From: Cupriavidus sp. BIS7
GTDB taxonomy: Bacteria; Pseudomonadota; Gammaproteobacteria; Burkholderiales; Burkholderiaceae
Direction of reading: 5' to 3'
NCBI RefSeq assembly: GCF_000292345.1
Contig: NZ_ALOU01000027.1
Location: 1-64,000 of the forward strand
Length of the DNA stretch: 64,000 nucleotides
Below the pieces are notes generated by a model. That model did no database searches, was not told where the DNA came from, and was given only the letters and a program-made list of their open reading frames with translations. Made by a program: the position numbers and the translations under genes. Positions 57,238 through 64,000 of this stretch are shown here, piece by piece (the first letter of the stretch is position 1; each line of letters opens with the position of its first letter).

Positions 57238-60111
57238 TCAGGCCACCTCGCGCAGCAGCGATCGGGCCTCGTCCCGGAGGGAGTCCTGCGACTGATCGAC
57301 CACTTCCTGCAGCAGTTCGCGGGCACCTTCCTTGTCGCCGATCTCGATGTAGGCTCGCGCCAGATCGAGCTTGATCTGCATGTCGCGGCTGCCATCCATC
57401 GTGGTGGCCGACAGCGTGCTGGCCGACATGCCGTTCGAATCGCCATGGACACCTTCCGATGTCACGCGCGACAGGTCGATCGGCTCGACGAGCTTGCCGT
57501 TCTGGAGCATCGTCGGCGCCGGCAGCGGCAGGGTCGACTCGGCCAGCAACGCATCCTCATCGGTCAGCGACGCGACGGCCGTCTCGTGCTTCTCCGGATT
57601 CAGATCCAGCGAAAGGCTCGACATGTCGAACTCGAGCGGTCGCGAGCGCGTCGGCGTGTCGAGTGCCGGCACACCATCCGCCGGCAGGCCGGCGTCATGG
57701 CTTTCGTCGAGTACGTCGTCCAGACGTGCCACCGGCTCCGCCAGGTGATCGTTACCGAATACCAGCGAGGCCGACTCCGATGCCACGATGGGTTCACCAG
57801 GCGCAGGCGCCGGGAACGCGTCGAGCGGCAACGCCAGGTCCGGCATGGCGGATTCCTTCGGCGGCTTGGCGGGGTTTTGCGTGGGGTCCTGCGTGCGCCA
57901 CTGGTCGGCCACCGGCGTGGTCGTGTCAGCCTCGGACGACTGGTCCGGGGTGACGGACAGATACAACGCGTTGCTCGGGTCCAGCTTGCGGCCCATTTCA
58001 GCGGCCTGTTCCCAGTCCGCGCCGTGTCCGCCAGTCTGGGCGAACATTTCTTCTGCGATCACTCGGAAACCTTCCACATCTTGACGAGTGCTGTAAATCT
58101 CCATGAGCTTCAGGCGAATGGCCTGACGCTCAGGGTTCTGCTGCAACGCTTCACGCAGGATTTCCTCTGCCTGCACGTCGCGTCCATAGGCGATGTACAC
58201 CTCGGCCTCGGCGATCGGATCCACTTCCGTCGCGTCAGGCGAGTTGTTGCCGATGCGGAAGTCCGCGCCGAACACGCTGTGCTGCGACGTGTCGACGCTC
58301 TGGCCGCCAGCGGTGCCAAACAGCGAGTGGCCACCGGCCATCACCGTGCTTTCCTGCGACAGAATGCTGTCGCCGAAACCGGTGTTCTCGCTCGACTTCT
58401 GCTTCTGGCGGCGGCGATAGTACGCATACCCACCCAGAAGCACAACCATCAGGCCTGCGCCCGGCAGCAGCATCGGGTTGGCGAACAGATTGTCAACGAA
58501 CGACGGTTCCGGCAACGGCTGTGGCTGCGGCTGAACCATCGGCTTCTTCTTCGCAACGGCAGGCGCGGACGCGGCGGCAGCCGGCGCCGAAGCGGCGGCC
58601 TGGGCCTGCGGTGCGGATGCAGCCGCGGCTTGCGGAGCCGACGCATCTGCCGTGGCGGCAGTAGCGGCCGGAGCGGGCTCGGGCGTGGCGGTGCTCGGGG
58701 AGGCGGCATCGGCCTTGGCCGGTTCCGCCGGTACAACCGCAGGCGCCGGCGCTGCGGTGGCCGCAGCGGCGGGCTTGCCTGCCGGCGCAGCGCCGGCCGT
58801 GGCAGCAGCGGCGGCCGTTGCACCAGCAGCAGCGGCAGCAGCAGGCGCGGCCGCCTTGGCAGTCTGGTTCGCCTGGTTCAGCTTGGCGATCTCCGAGTTC
58901 TTCATCTCCATCAGGCGCTGCATGTCGGAGATGTTCTTCTCAAGGTCTGCCACACGCGACTCGGCTTCCTTGAGCTTGCGCTGGCTGGCTACGTCGGCCT
59001 CGGCCTGCGCCTGGGCTTTCGCCTGCGCGCCGCGATCAGCCTTGGAAAGCTTCAGCTCGTCGCGCGGACCTGCCGCAGGCACCGTGGTGTCCTGCACGCG
59101 GGCAGTGACGTTACCCGATTGCTCGCGGCCCGAGCCCGGCTCCACCGACTTGGCGGCAGCCGCGGCGGCCAGACGGCTGCGGTAGCTGTCGAAGCCCTGC
59201 GTGCGGGCCACCACTTCACGGCGGGCTTCGCGCGGGCTCACGGACTGGGCCTGCTGGGTGCTTGGCACCTTCAGCACGGCACCGGACTTGATCCGGTTGA
59301 TATTGCCGCCGATGAAGGCGTTGGGATTATTCCGATACAGCGCGAGCAGCATCTGGTCGAGCGACACGGATTCCTGACCCTGTGACGCGTCGTTGGCGAT
59401 GCTGTAGAGCGTGTCGCCGTGCTGGACCGTGTAACTGCCGTTGGCTGCGGCGCTCTCGGTTGCGGCCGGGGCCGGTGCAGGGGCCGCGGCGTGGCGCGGC
59501 TGGCGCTGGGCGTGCGTCGGCGCCGAAGCAGCCGGCGCGGGGCGTGCGGCCTCGGGCGCAGCGACCACGGGCGCCGGTGCCGCCACCGGTGCCGGTGCAG
59601 CCGCCGGTGACGCATCAGGCGTGGCAGCCTGCACCACCGTGGTCGGCGCGAACGACTGGTTGGACGATTTGGCGCCAGCCGGGTCGAGCAGGAACGTGTA
59701 GGCGCGCGTGACCTTGCCGCTTGACCAGGTCATGTCGACAAGGATGTCGACAAACGGCTCGCTGAGCGGCTGGTTCGAGCGGACCATGGCAACGTAGCTG
59801 CCGTTCGGCCGCTGCTGCACATCGAGCTTCACGCCCGAAATGGCCGGCAGGTACGTCAGCCCTGCACGCGCATAGGCCGACGACGGAGCAAGCTTGACGG
59901 ACAGGCTGCCAGCCTCTTCGGCGGACACGCCAGTAATGTCGATTTCAGCCTGGAGCGGCTGCCCCAGATTGGACTGTACCCGTAGTTGTCCAAACCCCGC
60001 GGCATACGCGGCAGGCTGAGCAAGCAGCAGGCCGAAAGCCGTGACGGCCAGCGTTGACCAGCGCTGACGGACATTAGGCGCATCTTTCCGGCGATGTAGG
60101 TTCACACTCAC
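57238..60111 (-). CDS. fimV: FimV/HubP-family polar membrane protein
   Basis: A 957-residue protein: signal peptide (about 20-38), conserved FimV N-terminal domain (GFGQLRVQSNLGQPLQAEIDI), LysM domain (about 220-275; YTVQHGDTLYSIA), a coiled coil near 370-410, a long Ala/Pro tract, one membrane segment (about 545-565, NPMLLPGAGLMVVLLGG) and a cytoplasmic TPR/FimV C-terminal domain (about 910-955). Such proteins organise type IV pili and cell poles. The GTG at 60111 is preferred because GGAG lies 6 nt upstream; the ATG four codons earlier has no ribosome site. Confidence 0.88.
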   Translation of the reverse strand: MSVNLHRRKDAPNVRQRWSTLAVTAFGLLLAQPAAYAAGFGQLRVQSNLGQPLQAEIDITGVSAEEAGSLSVKLAPSSAYARAGLTYLPAISGVKLDVQQRPNGSYVAMVRSNQPLSEPFVDILVDMTWSSGKVTRAYTFLLDPAGAKSSNQSFAPTTVVQAATPDASPAAAPAPVAAPAPVVAAPEAARPAPAASAPTHAQRQPRHAAAPAPAPAATESAAANGSYTVQHGDTLYSIANDASQGQESVSLDQMLLALYRNNPNAFIGGNINRIKSGAVLKVPSTQQAQSVSPREARREVVARTQGFDSYRSRLAAAAAAKSVEPGSGREQSGNVTARVQDTTVPAAGPRDELKLSKADRGAQAKAQAQAEADVASQRKLKEAESRVADLEKNISDMQRLMEMKNSEIAKLNQANQTAKAAAPAAAAAAGATAAAAATAGAAPAGKPAAAATAAPAPAVVPAEPAKADAASPSTATPEPAPAATAATADASAPQAAAASAPQAQAAASAPAAAASAPAVAKKKPMVQPQPQPLPEPSFVDNLFANPMLLPGAGLMVVLLGGYAYYRRRQKQKSSENTGFGDSILSQESTVMAGGHSLFGTAGGQSVDTSQHSVFGADFRIGNNSPDATEVDPIAEAEVYIAYGRDVQAEEILREALQQNPERQAIRLKLMEIYSTRQDVEGFRVIAEEMFAQTGGHGADWEQAAEMGRKLDPSNALYLSVTPDQSSEADTTTPVADQWRTQDPTQNPAKPPKESAMPDLALPLDAFPAPAPGEPIVASESASLVFGNDHLAEPVARLDDVLDESHDAGLPADGVPALDTPTRSRPLEFDMSSLSLDLNPEKHETAVASLTDEDALLAESTLPLPAPTMLQNGKLVEPIDLSRVTSEGVHGDSNGMSASTLSATTMDGSRDMQIKLDLARAYIEIGDKEGARELLQEVVDQSQDSLRDEARSLLREVA

Positions 60112-60123
60112 CTTGTGCTCCAT

Positions 60124-60414
60124 TTATGTTTTTAGTAGCAAAAAGTTAACCCGACCCCAAACGCATGACAGGCGATGTGGCAACCGTCCGGCTATAAAAC
60201 CGTTCCGAGTGCCTCGCCCTCCCCGTTACCCCGCATCCCTGATGCAGGGTGACGCCGACCCCTTTGGCCTGGCGGCATGCCGGCGTATTGTGACGCAAGC
60301 CCGGAGAAAATAGGCACCCACATGCAACAACGCCGCGCTGGGGCGCGGCGTTGTAGGGAAAGCGGCAGATTCTGTTGCCTCGCCGCAACGAAAGCGGCGG
60401 GACAATTCCGGGAA
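60124..60414. other. asd-fimV intergenic region
   Basis: Contains a perfect 12-bp hairpin ACAACGCCGCGC/GCGCGGCGTTGT (60327-60354) and a smaller one CGCCGC/GCGGCG (60381-60399) downstream of asd; neither is followed by a clear T-run on the minus strand. GTTAAC (a GTWWAC site) at 60145-60150 lies just upstream of fimV, where its promoter should be. Confidence 0.55.
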
Positions 60415-61551
60415 TCAACCCTCGATCAGAATGCGCAGCATACGACGCAGCGGCTCGGCGGCACCCCAGAGCAACTGGTCGCCGACCGTGAAGGCCGACA
60501 GGTACTCGCCACCCATCTGCATCTTGCGCAGACGGCCCACCGGAATCGTCAGCGTGCCCGTCACGGCGGCCGGCGTCAGGTCCTTCATGCTGGCCTCACG
60601 CGTATTCGGCACCACGCGGGCCCACTGGTTGTTTTCGGCCAGCATGCCCTCGATCTCGTCGAGCGGTACATCCTTACGCAGCTTGATCGTCAGTGCCTGC
60701 GAGTGGCAGCGCATGGCGCCAATCCGCACGCACAGGCCGTCCACGGCGATCGGCGAGGCACCGGTGGCGCCCAGGAAGCCTTCGCCACGACCCAGGATCT
60801 TGTTGGTCTCGGCGCCGCCCTTCCATTCTTCGCGCGACACGCCGTTGCCCAGATCCTTGTCGATCCAGGGAATCAGGTTGCCCGCCAGCGGCACGCCGAA
60901 CTGCTTGGTTTCGTCGGCGGACAGGCCGTGCTGGGTCGACAGGATCTGACGGTCGATCTCCAGGATGGCCGAGGCCGGGTTGTCCAGCAGCGGCTTGACC
61001 GCGGCGTTCAGCGTGCCGAACTGCGTCAGCAGCTCGCGCATGTGCTGGGCGCCGCCGCCAGAAGCAGCCTGGTAGGTCATCGAGGTCATCCACTCGACCA
61101 GGTCGTACTGGAACAGGCCGCCCAGGCCCATCAGCATGCAGCTGACCGTGCAGTTGCCGCCGATGAAGTTCTTGACGCCCTTCTTCAGTGCATCCTTGAT
61201 CACGCCCATGTTCACCGGATCGAGCACGATGATCGCGTCGTCCTTCATGCGCAGCGACGATGCCGCATCGATCCAGTAGCCGTTCCAGCCGGCTGCGCGC
61301 AGACGCGGGAACACGTCGTTGGTGTAGTCGCCGCCCTGGGCGGTGAGCACCACGTCGCACTTCTTCAGCGCTTCGATGTCGTTCGCATCTTTCAGCGTGG
61401 TTTCATTCTTCGCCATGGCCGGGGCCTTGCCGCCGGCGTTGGACGTGCTGAAGAAAACGGGCTCGAAATGGTCGAAATCGCCCTCTTCCTGCATGCGCTG
61501 CATCAGGACGCTGCCGACCATTCCCCGCCAACCGACGAGACCTACAATCAT
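60415..61551 (-). CDS. asd: Aspartate-semialdehyde dehydrogenase
   Basis: Reduces aspartyl phosphate to aspartate semialdehyde, the branch point to lysine, diaminopimelate, threonine, isoleucine and methionine. The 378-residue protein has the NADP motif [15 protein letters not shown] and the catalytic Cys134 in [13 protein letters not shown], with GAQHMRELL-type substrate residues. AGGTAA precedes the ATG. An unusual leader (61552-61811) precedes it. Confidence 0.96.
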   Translation of the reverse strand: MIVGLVGWRGMVGSVLMQRMQEEGDFDHFEPVFFSTSNAGGKAPAMAKNETTLKDANDIEALKKCDVVLTAQGGDYTNDVFPRLRAAGWNGYWIDAASSLRMKDDAIIVLDPVNMGVIKDALKKGVKNFIGGNCTVSCMLMGLGGLFQYDLVEWMTSMTYQAASGGGAQHMRELLTQFGTLNAAVKPLLDNPASAILEIDRQILSTQHGLSADETKQFGVPLAGNLIPWIDKDLGNGVSREEWKGGAETNKILGRGEGFLGATGASPIAVDGLCVRIGAMRCHSQALTIKLRKDVPLDEIEGMLAENNQWARVVPNTREASMKDLTPAAVTGTLTIPVGRLRKMQMGGEYLSAFTVGDQLLWGAAEPLRRMLRILIEG

Positions 61552-61640
61552 GACTTACCTCGGATGTGATGTGAACTTCCCCGCCATTTTCCTCGCCCGG
61601 CGTGGCTGCGCGGGGAAGACGGGCAGGCACGACGAACGAT
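61552..61640 (-). promoter_or_regulatory. asd leader hairpins
   Basis: AACGATC/GATCGTT (61635-61653) folds over the stop codon of the leader peptide. A 9-bp stem CTTCCCCGC/GCGGGGAAG (arms 61576-61584 and 61610-61618) follows and ends 25 nt before the asd ATG. Inside it lies a 10-codon frame (ATG at 61587, TAA at 61555) preceded by GAGG. There is no U-tract, so translational control fits better than transcription attenuation. Confidence 0.5.
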
Positions 61641-61775
61641 CTAGGGGATCGTTTTGGTAATAGTTTTAATCGTCGTTGCGGTAACCGCCAGGCCGAGCGA
61701 ATCCACGCCGATCGTGCCGCGGATAGCGGTGCGAGCAGCGGATGCAGTCAGGATGGACTGGGAGATTCGGGCCAT
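61641..61775 (-). CDS. Putative Thr/Ile/Lys-rich leader peptide of asd
   Basis: A 44-codon frame ending in AVTATTIKTITKTIP, 89 nt before asd. The last 15 codons hold six Thr, three Ile and two Lys, all end-products of the Asd pathway. It uses AAA for Lys and ATT for Ile, codons that this GC-rich genome otherwise avoids. The ATG at 61775 has no ribosome site but lies at the expected transcription start of a TAGACT -10 (61784-61789), so leaderless translation is possible; a GTG at 61706 would give 21 residues, the size of E. coli ThrL. This is inference from composition and position. Confidence 0.4.
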   Translation of the reverse strand: MARISQSILTASAARTAIRGTIGVDSLGLAVTATTIKTITKTIP

Positions 61776-61783
61776 AGCGGGAG

Positions 61784-61811
61784 AGTCTACACGAATTTGC
61801 GGCAGTGCCGC
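61784..61811 (-). promoter_or_regulatory. Candidate asd promoter with palindrome at -35
   Basis: Minus-strand -10 TAGACT (61784-61789) preceded by TG, with a perfect palindrome GCGGCA-G-TGCCGC (61799-61811) in place of a -35 consensus. Transcription would begin near 61777. Confidence 0.45.
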
Positions 61812-62062
61812 AGGGGAAATATGGGGTGTTTTCTTGCTTTTTGCGGGGACTTCCCCCTTCTCCGTCACGCGGGAGAGGCTCGGAAACCTGGGAGAAAGGC
61901 AACAAATTGCGAAAACGCATCCTCACGCGCCCGCCCGCCCCCAAACAATCGAACTGCCCCGACCCCCTCAGCACCCCCAATTCAGGGAAATACGATTTTC
62001 AGAGTCGTTGCTGCGATCCAGAATTCAGTCACGTTTCACGAACCTGACGACGGAGCAACATC
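61812..62062. other. Upstream region of the DUF1120 gene, with repeat element copy 3
   Basis: No gene is supported. A degenerate CTCTCC/GGAGAG hairpin element (about 61849-61876) lies here. GGAG precedes the DUF1120 ATG. No convincing sigma-70 promoter is visible; TACGAT near 61991 is the best -10. Confidence 0.4.
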
Positions 62063-62749
62063 ATGACAACCCACGCTCTCAAAGCACTGCTTATCACTAC
62101 GTTGGTCGCAACATCCAGCAGCGCTTTTGCAGCCGAGTCGGCGGACCTGGCGGTCAGGGGCACCATCCGTCCCTCAGCCTGCAACGTTGAACTGTCCGGC
62201 GGCGGCCAACTTGACCTTGGGACTATCTCGGCGACCACGCTAAGCGAGACGGCAGGTACCCAGGTTGCCAACAGTTCGATGACCATGACCGTTAGCTGCG
62301 ATGCCGCAACCAGGTTTGGCATCTCCACCACTGACAATCGTGCGGGTACGGTTGGTGCAACCGCTCTCGCGGCTGCAGGCGCCGCCCATAGCCAAATGAT
62401 GGGGCTTGGTACCGTGAACGGAACGGCCGTCGGTGGATATACGGTGTTTCTCCTTAACAATGGATTGACCGGCGACGGCAGCTCCATAGCTGGCATCTAC
62501 TCGCAGAACGGTGGCAGCACTTGGACCGCGAACTTTCGAACTGGCGCCCTCGGCGTATATGCCATGGCTCAACCCGGGATCCGGACACACGGATTCGCGA
62601 ATGATGGCGAGACCGCGCCTGAGGCATTCAGTACCGTGACTCAACCGATGAGCATCGCTGTCTACGTCAACTCCACCGATACACTCCCCGCACTCACCGG
62701 CGGCGTGCCGATTGACGGCTCCCTCACATTCCAGATCCAGTACCTGTAA
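62063..62749 (+). CDS. DUF1120 secreted protein (fimbrial-like)
   Basis: A 228-residue exported protein with a signal peptide ending SSSAFAA (about 24). The mature part starts ESADLAVRGTIRPSACNVELSGGGQLDLG, matching DUF1120 proteins, and two cysteines (about 40 and 78) probably form the disulfide of a pilin-like beta-sandwich; the C-terminus SLTFQIQYL is an alternating strand as in fimbrial subunits. Chaperone or usher genes are not adjacent. Codon use includes more A/T third positions than its neighbours, which may hint at transfer. Confidence 0.8.
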   Translation: MTTHALKALLITTLVATSSSAFAAESADLAVRGTIRPSACNVELSGGGQLDLGTISATTLSETAGTQVANSSMTMTVSCDAATRFGISTTDNRAGTVGATALAAAGAAHSQMMGLGTVNGTAVGGYTVFLLNNGLTGDGSSIAGIYSQNGGSTWTANFRTGALGVYAMAQPGIRTHGFANDGETAPEAFSTVTQPMSIAVYVNSTDTLPALTGGVPIDGSLTFQIQYL

Positions 62750-62760
62750 GACAACGCAGA

Positions 62761-62800
62761 AGCAAAAGGGGGCGACGGTTTCACGTCGCCCCCTTTTGCT
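62761..62800. terminator. Bidirectional terminator between DUF1120 gene and leuB
   Basis: AGCAAAAGGGGGCGACG (62761-62777) and CGTCGCCCCCTTTTGCT (62784-62800) form a perfect 17-bp stem with loop GTTTCA. The A/T ends of the stem supply the U-run in both directions, and it lies between convergent genes. Confidence 0.9.
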
Positions 62801-62815
62801 TGCACCGAATCGGCC

Positions 62816-63883
62816 TTACAGCGCAGCCAGCACCGCCTCACCCATCTCCCTCGTGCCAACCTGCTTGCAGCCCGGCGTCAGGATGTCGCCGGTGCGGTAG
62901 CCCTGGGCCAGCACTTTCTTCACGGCGGTTTCGATGCGGTCGGCCTGTTCGGCGCGATTCAGCGAGTAGCGCAGCATCATCGCGGCGGACAGGATAGTGG
63001 CCAGCGGATTGGCCACGCCCTTGCCGGCGATATCCGGTGCCGAGCCGTGCGACGGTTCGTACAGGCCCTTGTTGTTGGCATCGAGCGAGGCCGACGGCAG
63101 CATGCCGATCGAACCCGTCAGCATCGCGGCCTCGTCGGACAGGATGTCGCCGAACATGTTGCCGGTGACGATCACATCGAAGCTCTTCGGTGCCTTGACC
63201 AGCTGCATCGCGGCGTTGTCCACGTACATGTGCGACAGCTCGACGTCCGGGTACTCCTTGCTGACGTCGATCATGATGTCCTTCCAGAACTGGAAGGTCT
63301 CCAGCACGTTGGCCTTGTCGACGCTGCACAGCTTCTTGCCGCGCTTGGCCGCTGCCTGGAACGCCACGTGGGCAATGCGGCGGATTTCCGGCTCGCTGTA
63401 GCGCATCGTGTCGAAGCCTTCGCGGGCGCCCTTGAACAGGCCGTCCGGCGCTTCGCGCACGCCACGCGGCTGGCCGAAGTAGATATCGCCGTTCAGTTCA
63501 CGCACGATCAGGATGTCCAGACCGGCCACCAGTTCGGGCTTCAGGCTCGATGCGCCGGTCAACTCCGGATAGCAGATGGCCGGGCGGAAGTTGGCGAACA
63601 GCTGCAGATGCTTGCGCAGGCCCAGAATGGCCTGCTCGGGGCGCAGCGGGCGCTCCAGGCTGTCGTACTTCCAGTCGCCCACGGCGCCGAACAGGATGGC
63701 ATCAGCCTCCTTGGCCAGCTTCAGCGTGTTGTCCGGCAGCGGATGGCCTTCGGCCTCGTAGCCGGCGCCGCCCACGGGCGCGGTTTCCATCTCGAATTTC
63801 TCGTCAAGCGCGTTGAGCACCTTGACGGCTTCTGCAACGATCTCGGGGCCGATGCCGTCGCCCGGCAGGACTGCAATTTTCAT
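62816..63883 (-). CDS. leuB: 3-isopropylmalate dehydrogenase
   Basis: Third enzyme of leucine synthesis. The 355-residue protein starts [37 protein letters not shown], the substrate-site [24 protein letters not shown] (split, about 205-228), [19 protein letters not shown] and [18 protein letters not shown] are conserved. It lies 17 bp after leuD, so leuD-leuB are cotranscribed. Confidence 0.97.
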   Translation of the reverse strand: MKIAVLPGDGIGPEIVAEAVKVLNALDEKFEMETAPVGGAGYEAEGHPLPDNTLKLAKEADAILFGAVGDWKYDSLERPLRPEQAILGLRKHLQLFANFRPAICYPELTGASSLKPELVAGLDILIVRELNGDIYFGQPRGVREAPDGLFKGAREGFDTMRYSEPEIRRIAHVAFQAAAKRGKKLCSVDKANVLETFQFWKDIMIDVSKEYPDVELSHMYVDNAAMQLVKAPKSFDVIVTGNMFGDILSDEAAMLTGSIGMLPSASLDANNKGLYEPSHGSAPDIAGKGVANPLATILSAAMMLRYSLNRAEQADRIETAVKKVLAQGYRTGDILTPGCKQVGTREMGEAVLAAL

Positions 63884-63900
63884 GTGTCTTCCTAAACGTG

Positions 63901-64000
63901 TTATCCAACCAGGCGATTCGCCAGCCAGGGCATCTTCGTCAGACGCTCGGCTTCATACGCCTTGATCTTGTCCTTGTGGCGCAGCGTCAGGCCGATATCG
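63901..64000 (-). CDS. leuD: 3-isopropylmalate dehydratase small subunit, C-terminal end (partial)
   Basis: The window cuts this gene; 33 C-terminal residues are visible ([19 protein letters not shown] then [13 protein letters not shown]), which match the LeuD C-terminus. Position directly upstream of leuB on the same strand supports it. Confidence 0.9.
   Translation of the reverse strand, partial: DIGLTLRHKDKIKAYEAERLTKMPWLANRLVG

Noticed and set aside
57076-59385. 769-codon open frame antisense to fimV
   Set aside because: It is a mirror of the Ala/Pro/Gln repeats of FimV; Gly/Arg/Leu-rich with no domain.

Overview
This window (64,000 bases, GC-rich) is almost certainly chromosomal DNA of a betaproteobacterium of the family Burkholderiaceae, most like Cupriavidus or Ralstonia. 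This rests on gene order and protein character rather than any database search: rpoE-rseA-rseB-mucD-lepA-lepB-rnc-era-recO-pdxJ-acpS-nagZ, yceD-rpmF-plsX-fabHDG-acpP-fabF, rne-moaA-mobA-moeA, truA-trpF-trpB-(DNA methyltransferase)-trpA-accD-folC-cvpA-purF-metZ, and a NodI/NodJ-type ABC exporter next to rpsU. It is core genome: I see no insertion sequence, prophage, integron, CRISPR array or plasmid gene.

Layout. 1-12692 (minus strand): the sigma-E envelope-stress regulon core (rpoE, anti-sigma rseA, rseB, protease mucD) followed by lepA, signal peptidase lepB, RNase III, Era, RecO, PdxJ, AcpS and NagZ. Terminators lie after mucD and after nagZ. 12948-19829 (minus): fatty-acid and phospholipid synthesis (yceD, rpmF, plsX, fabH, fabD, fabG, acpP, fabF), cut by a strong intrinsic terminator between rpmF and plsX and by hairpins between fabH/fabD and acpP/fabF. 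20000-21337 (plus): maf/yceF and an RsmI-like methyltransferase, divergent from yceD. 21390-24665 (minus): S49 peptidase, Rieske protein, HAD phosphatase, RluC. 24666-25652: an approximately 1 kb, hairpin-rich leader in front of rne. 25653-32654 (plus): RNase E, three molybdenum-cofactor genes and a small membrane protein. 32832-39303 (minus): RmuC, a 2-hydroxyacid dehydrogenase, an NhaD/CitMHS-type antiporter, LutC, PncB and a secreted cysteine-containing protein. 39720-45782 (plus): FdxA, ferredoxin-NADP reductase, tRNA-Asn, AraC regulator plus LysE exporter, ribosomal protein S21, NodIJ. 45830-61551 (minus): metZ, purF, cvpA, dedD, folC, accD, trpA, DNA methyltransferase, trpB, trpF, truA, fimV, asd. 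62063-62749 (plus): a DUF1120 secreted protein. 62816-64000 (minus): leuB and the end of leuD.

How the parts work together. The window joins membrane-lipid synthesis, envelope stress and quality control, RNA processing and amino-acid biosynthesis. The features I consider least ordinary are regulatory: (i) a Thr/Ile/Lys-rich leader peptide in front of asd, resembling a thr-type attenuator; (ii) an orphan beta-class adenine methyltransferase translationally coupled inside trpBA, plus sites of the GTWWAC type (the motif I recall for relatives of this enzyme) that overlap promoter elements of maf/yceD and rpsU; (iii) an intrinsic terminator placed immediately in front of the truA-trp operon; (iv) long structured leaders of rne and rpsU. 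Start codons were moved from the longest open frame where ribosome sites, overlaps or family length argued for it.
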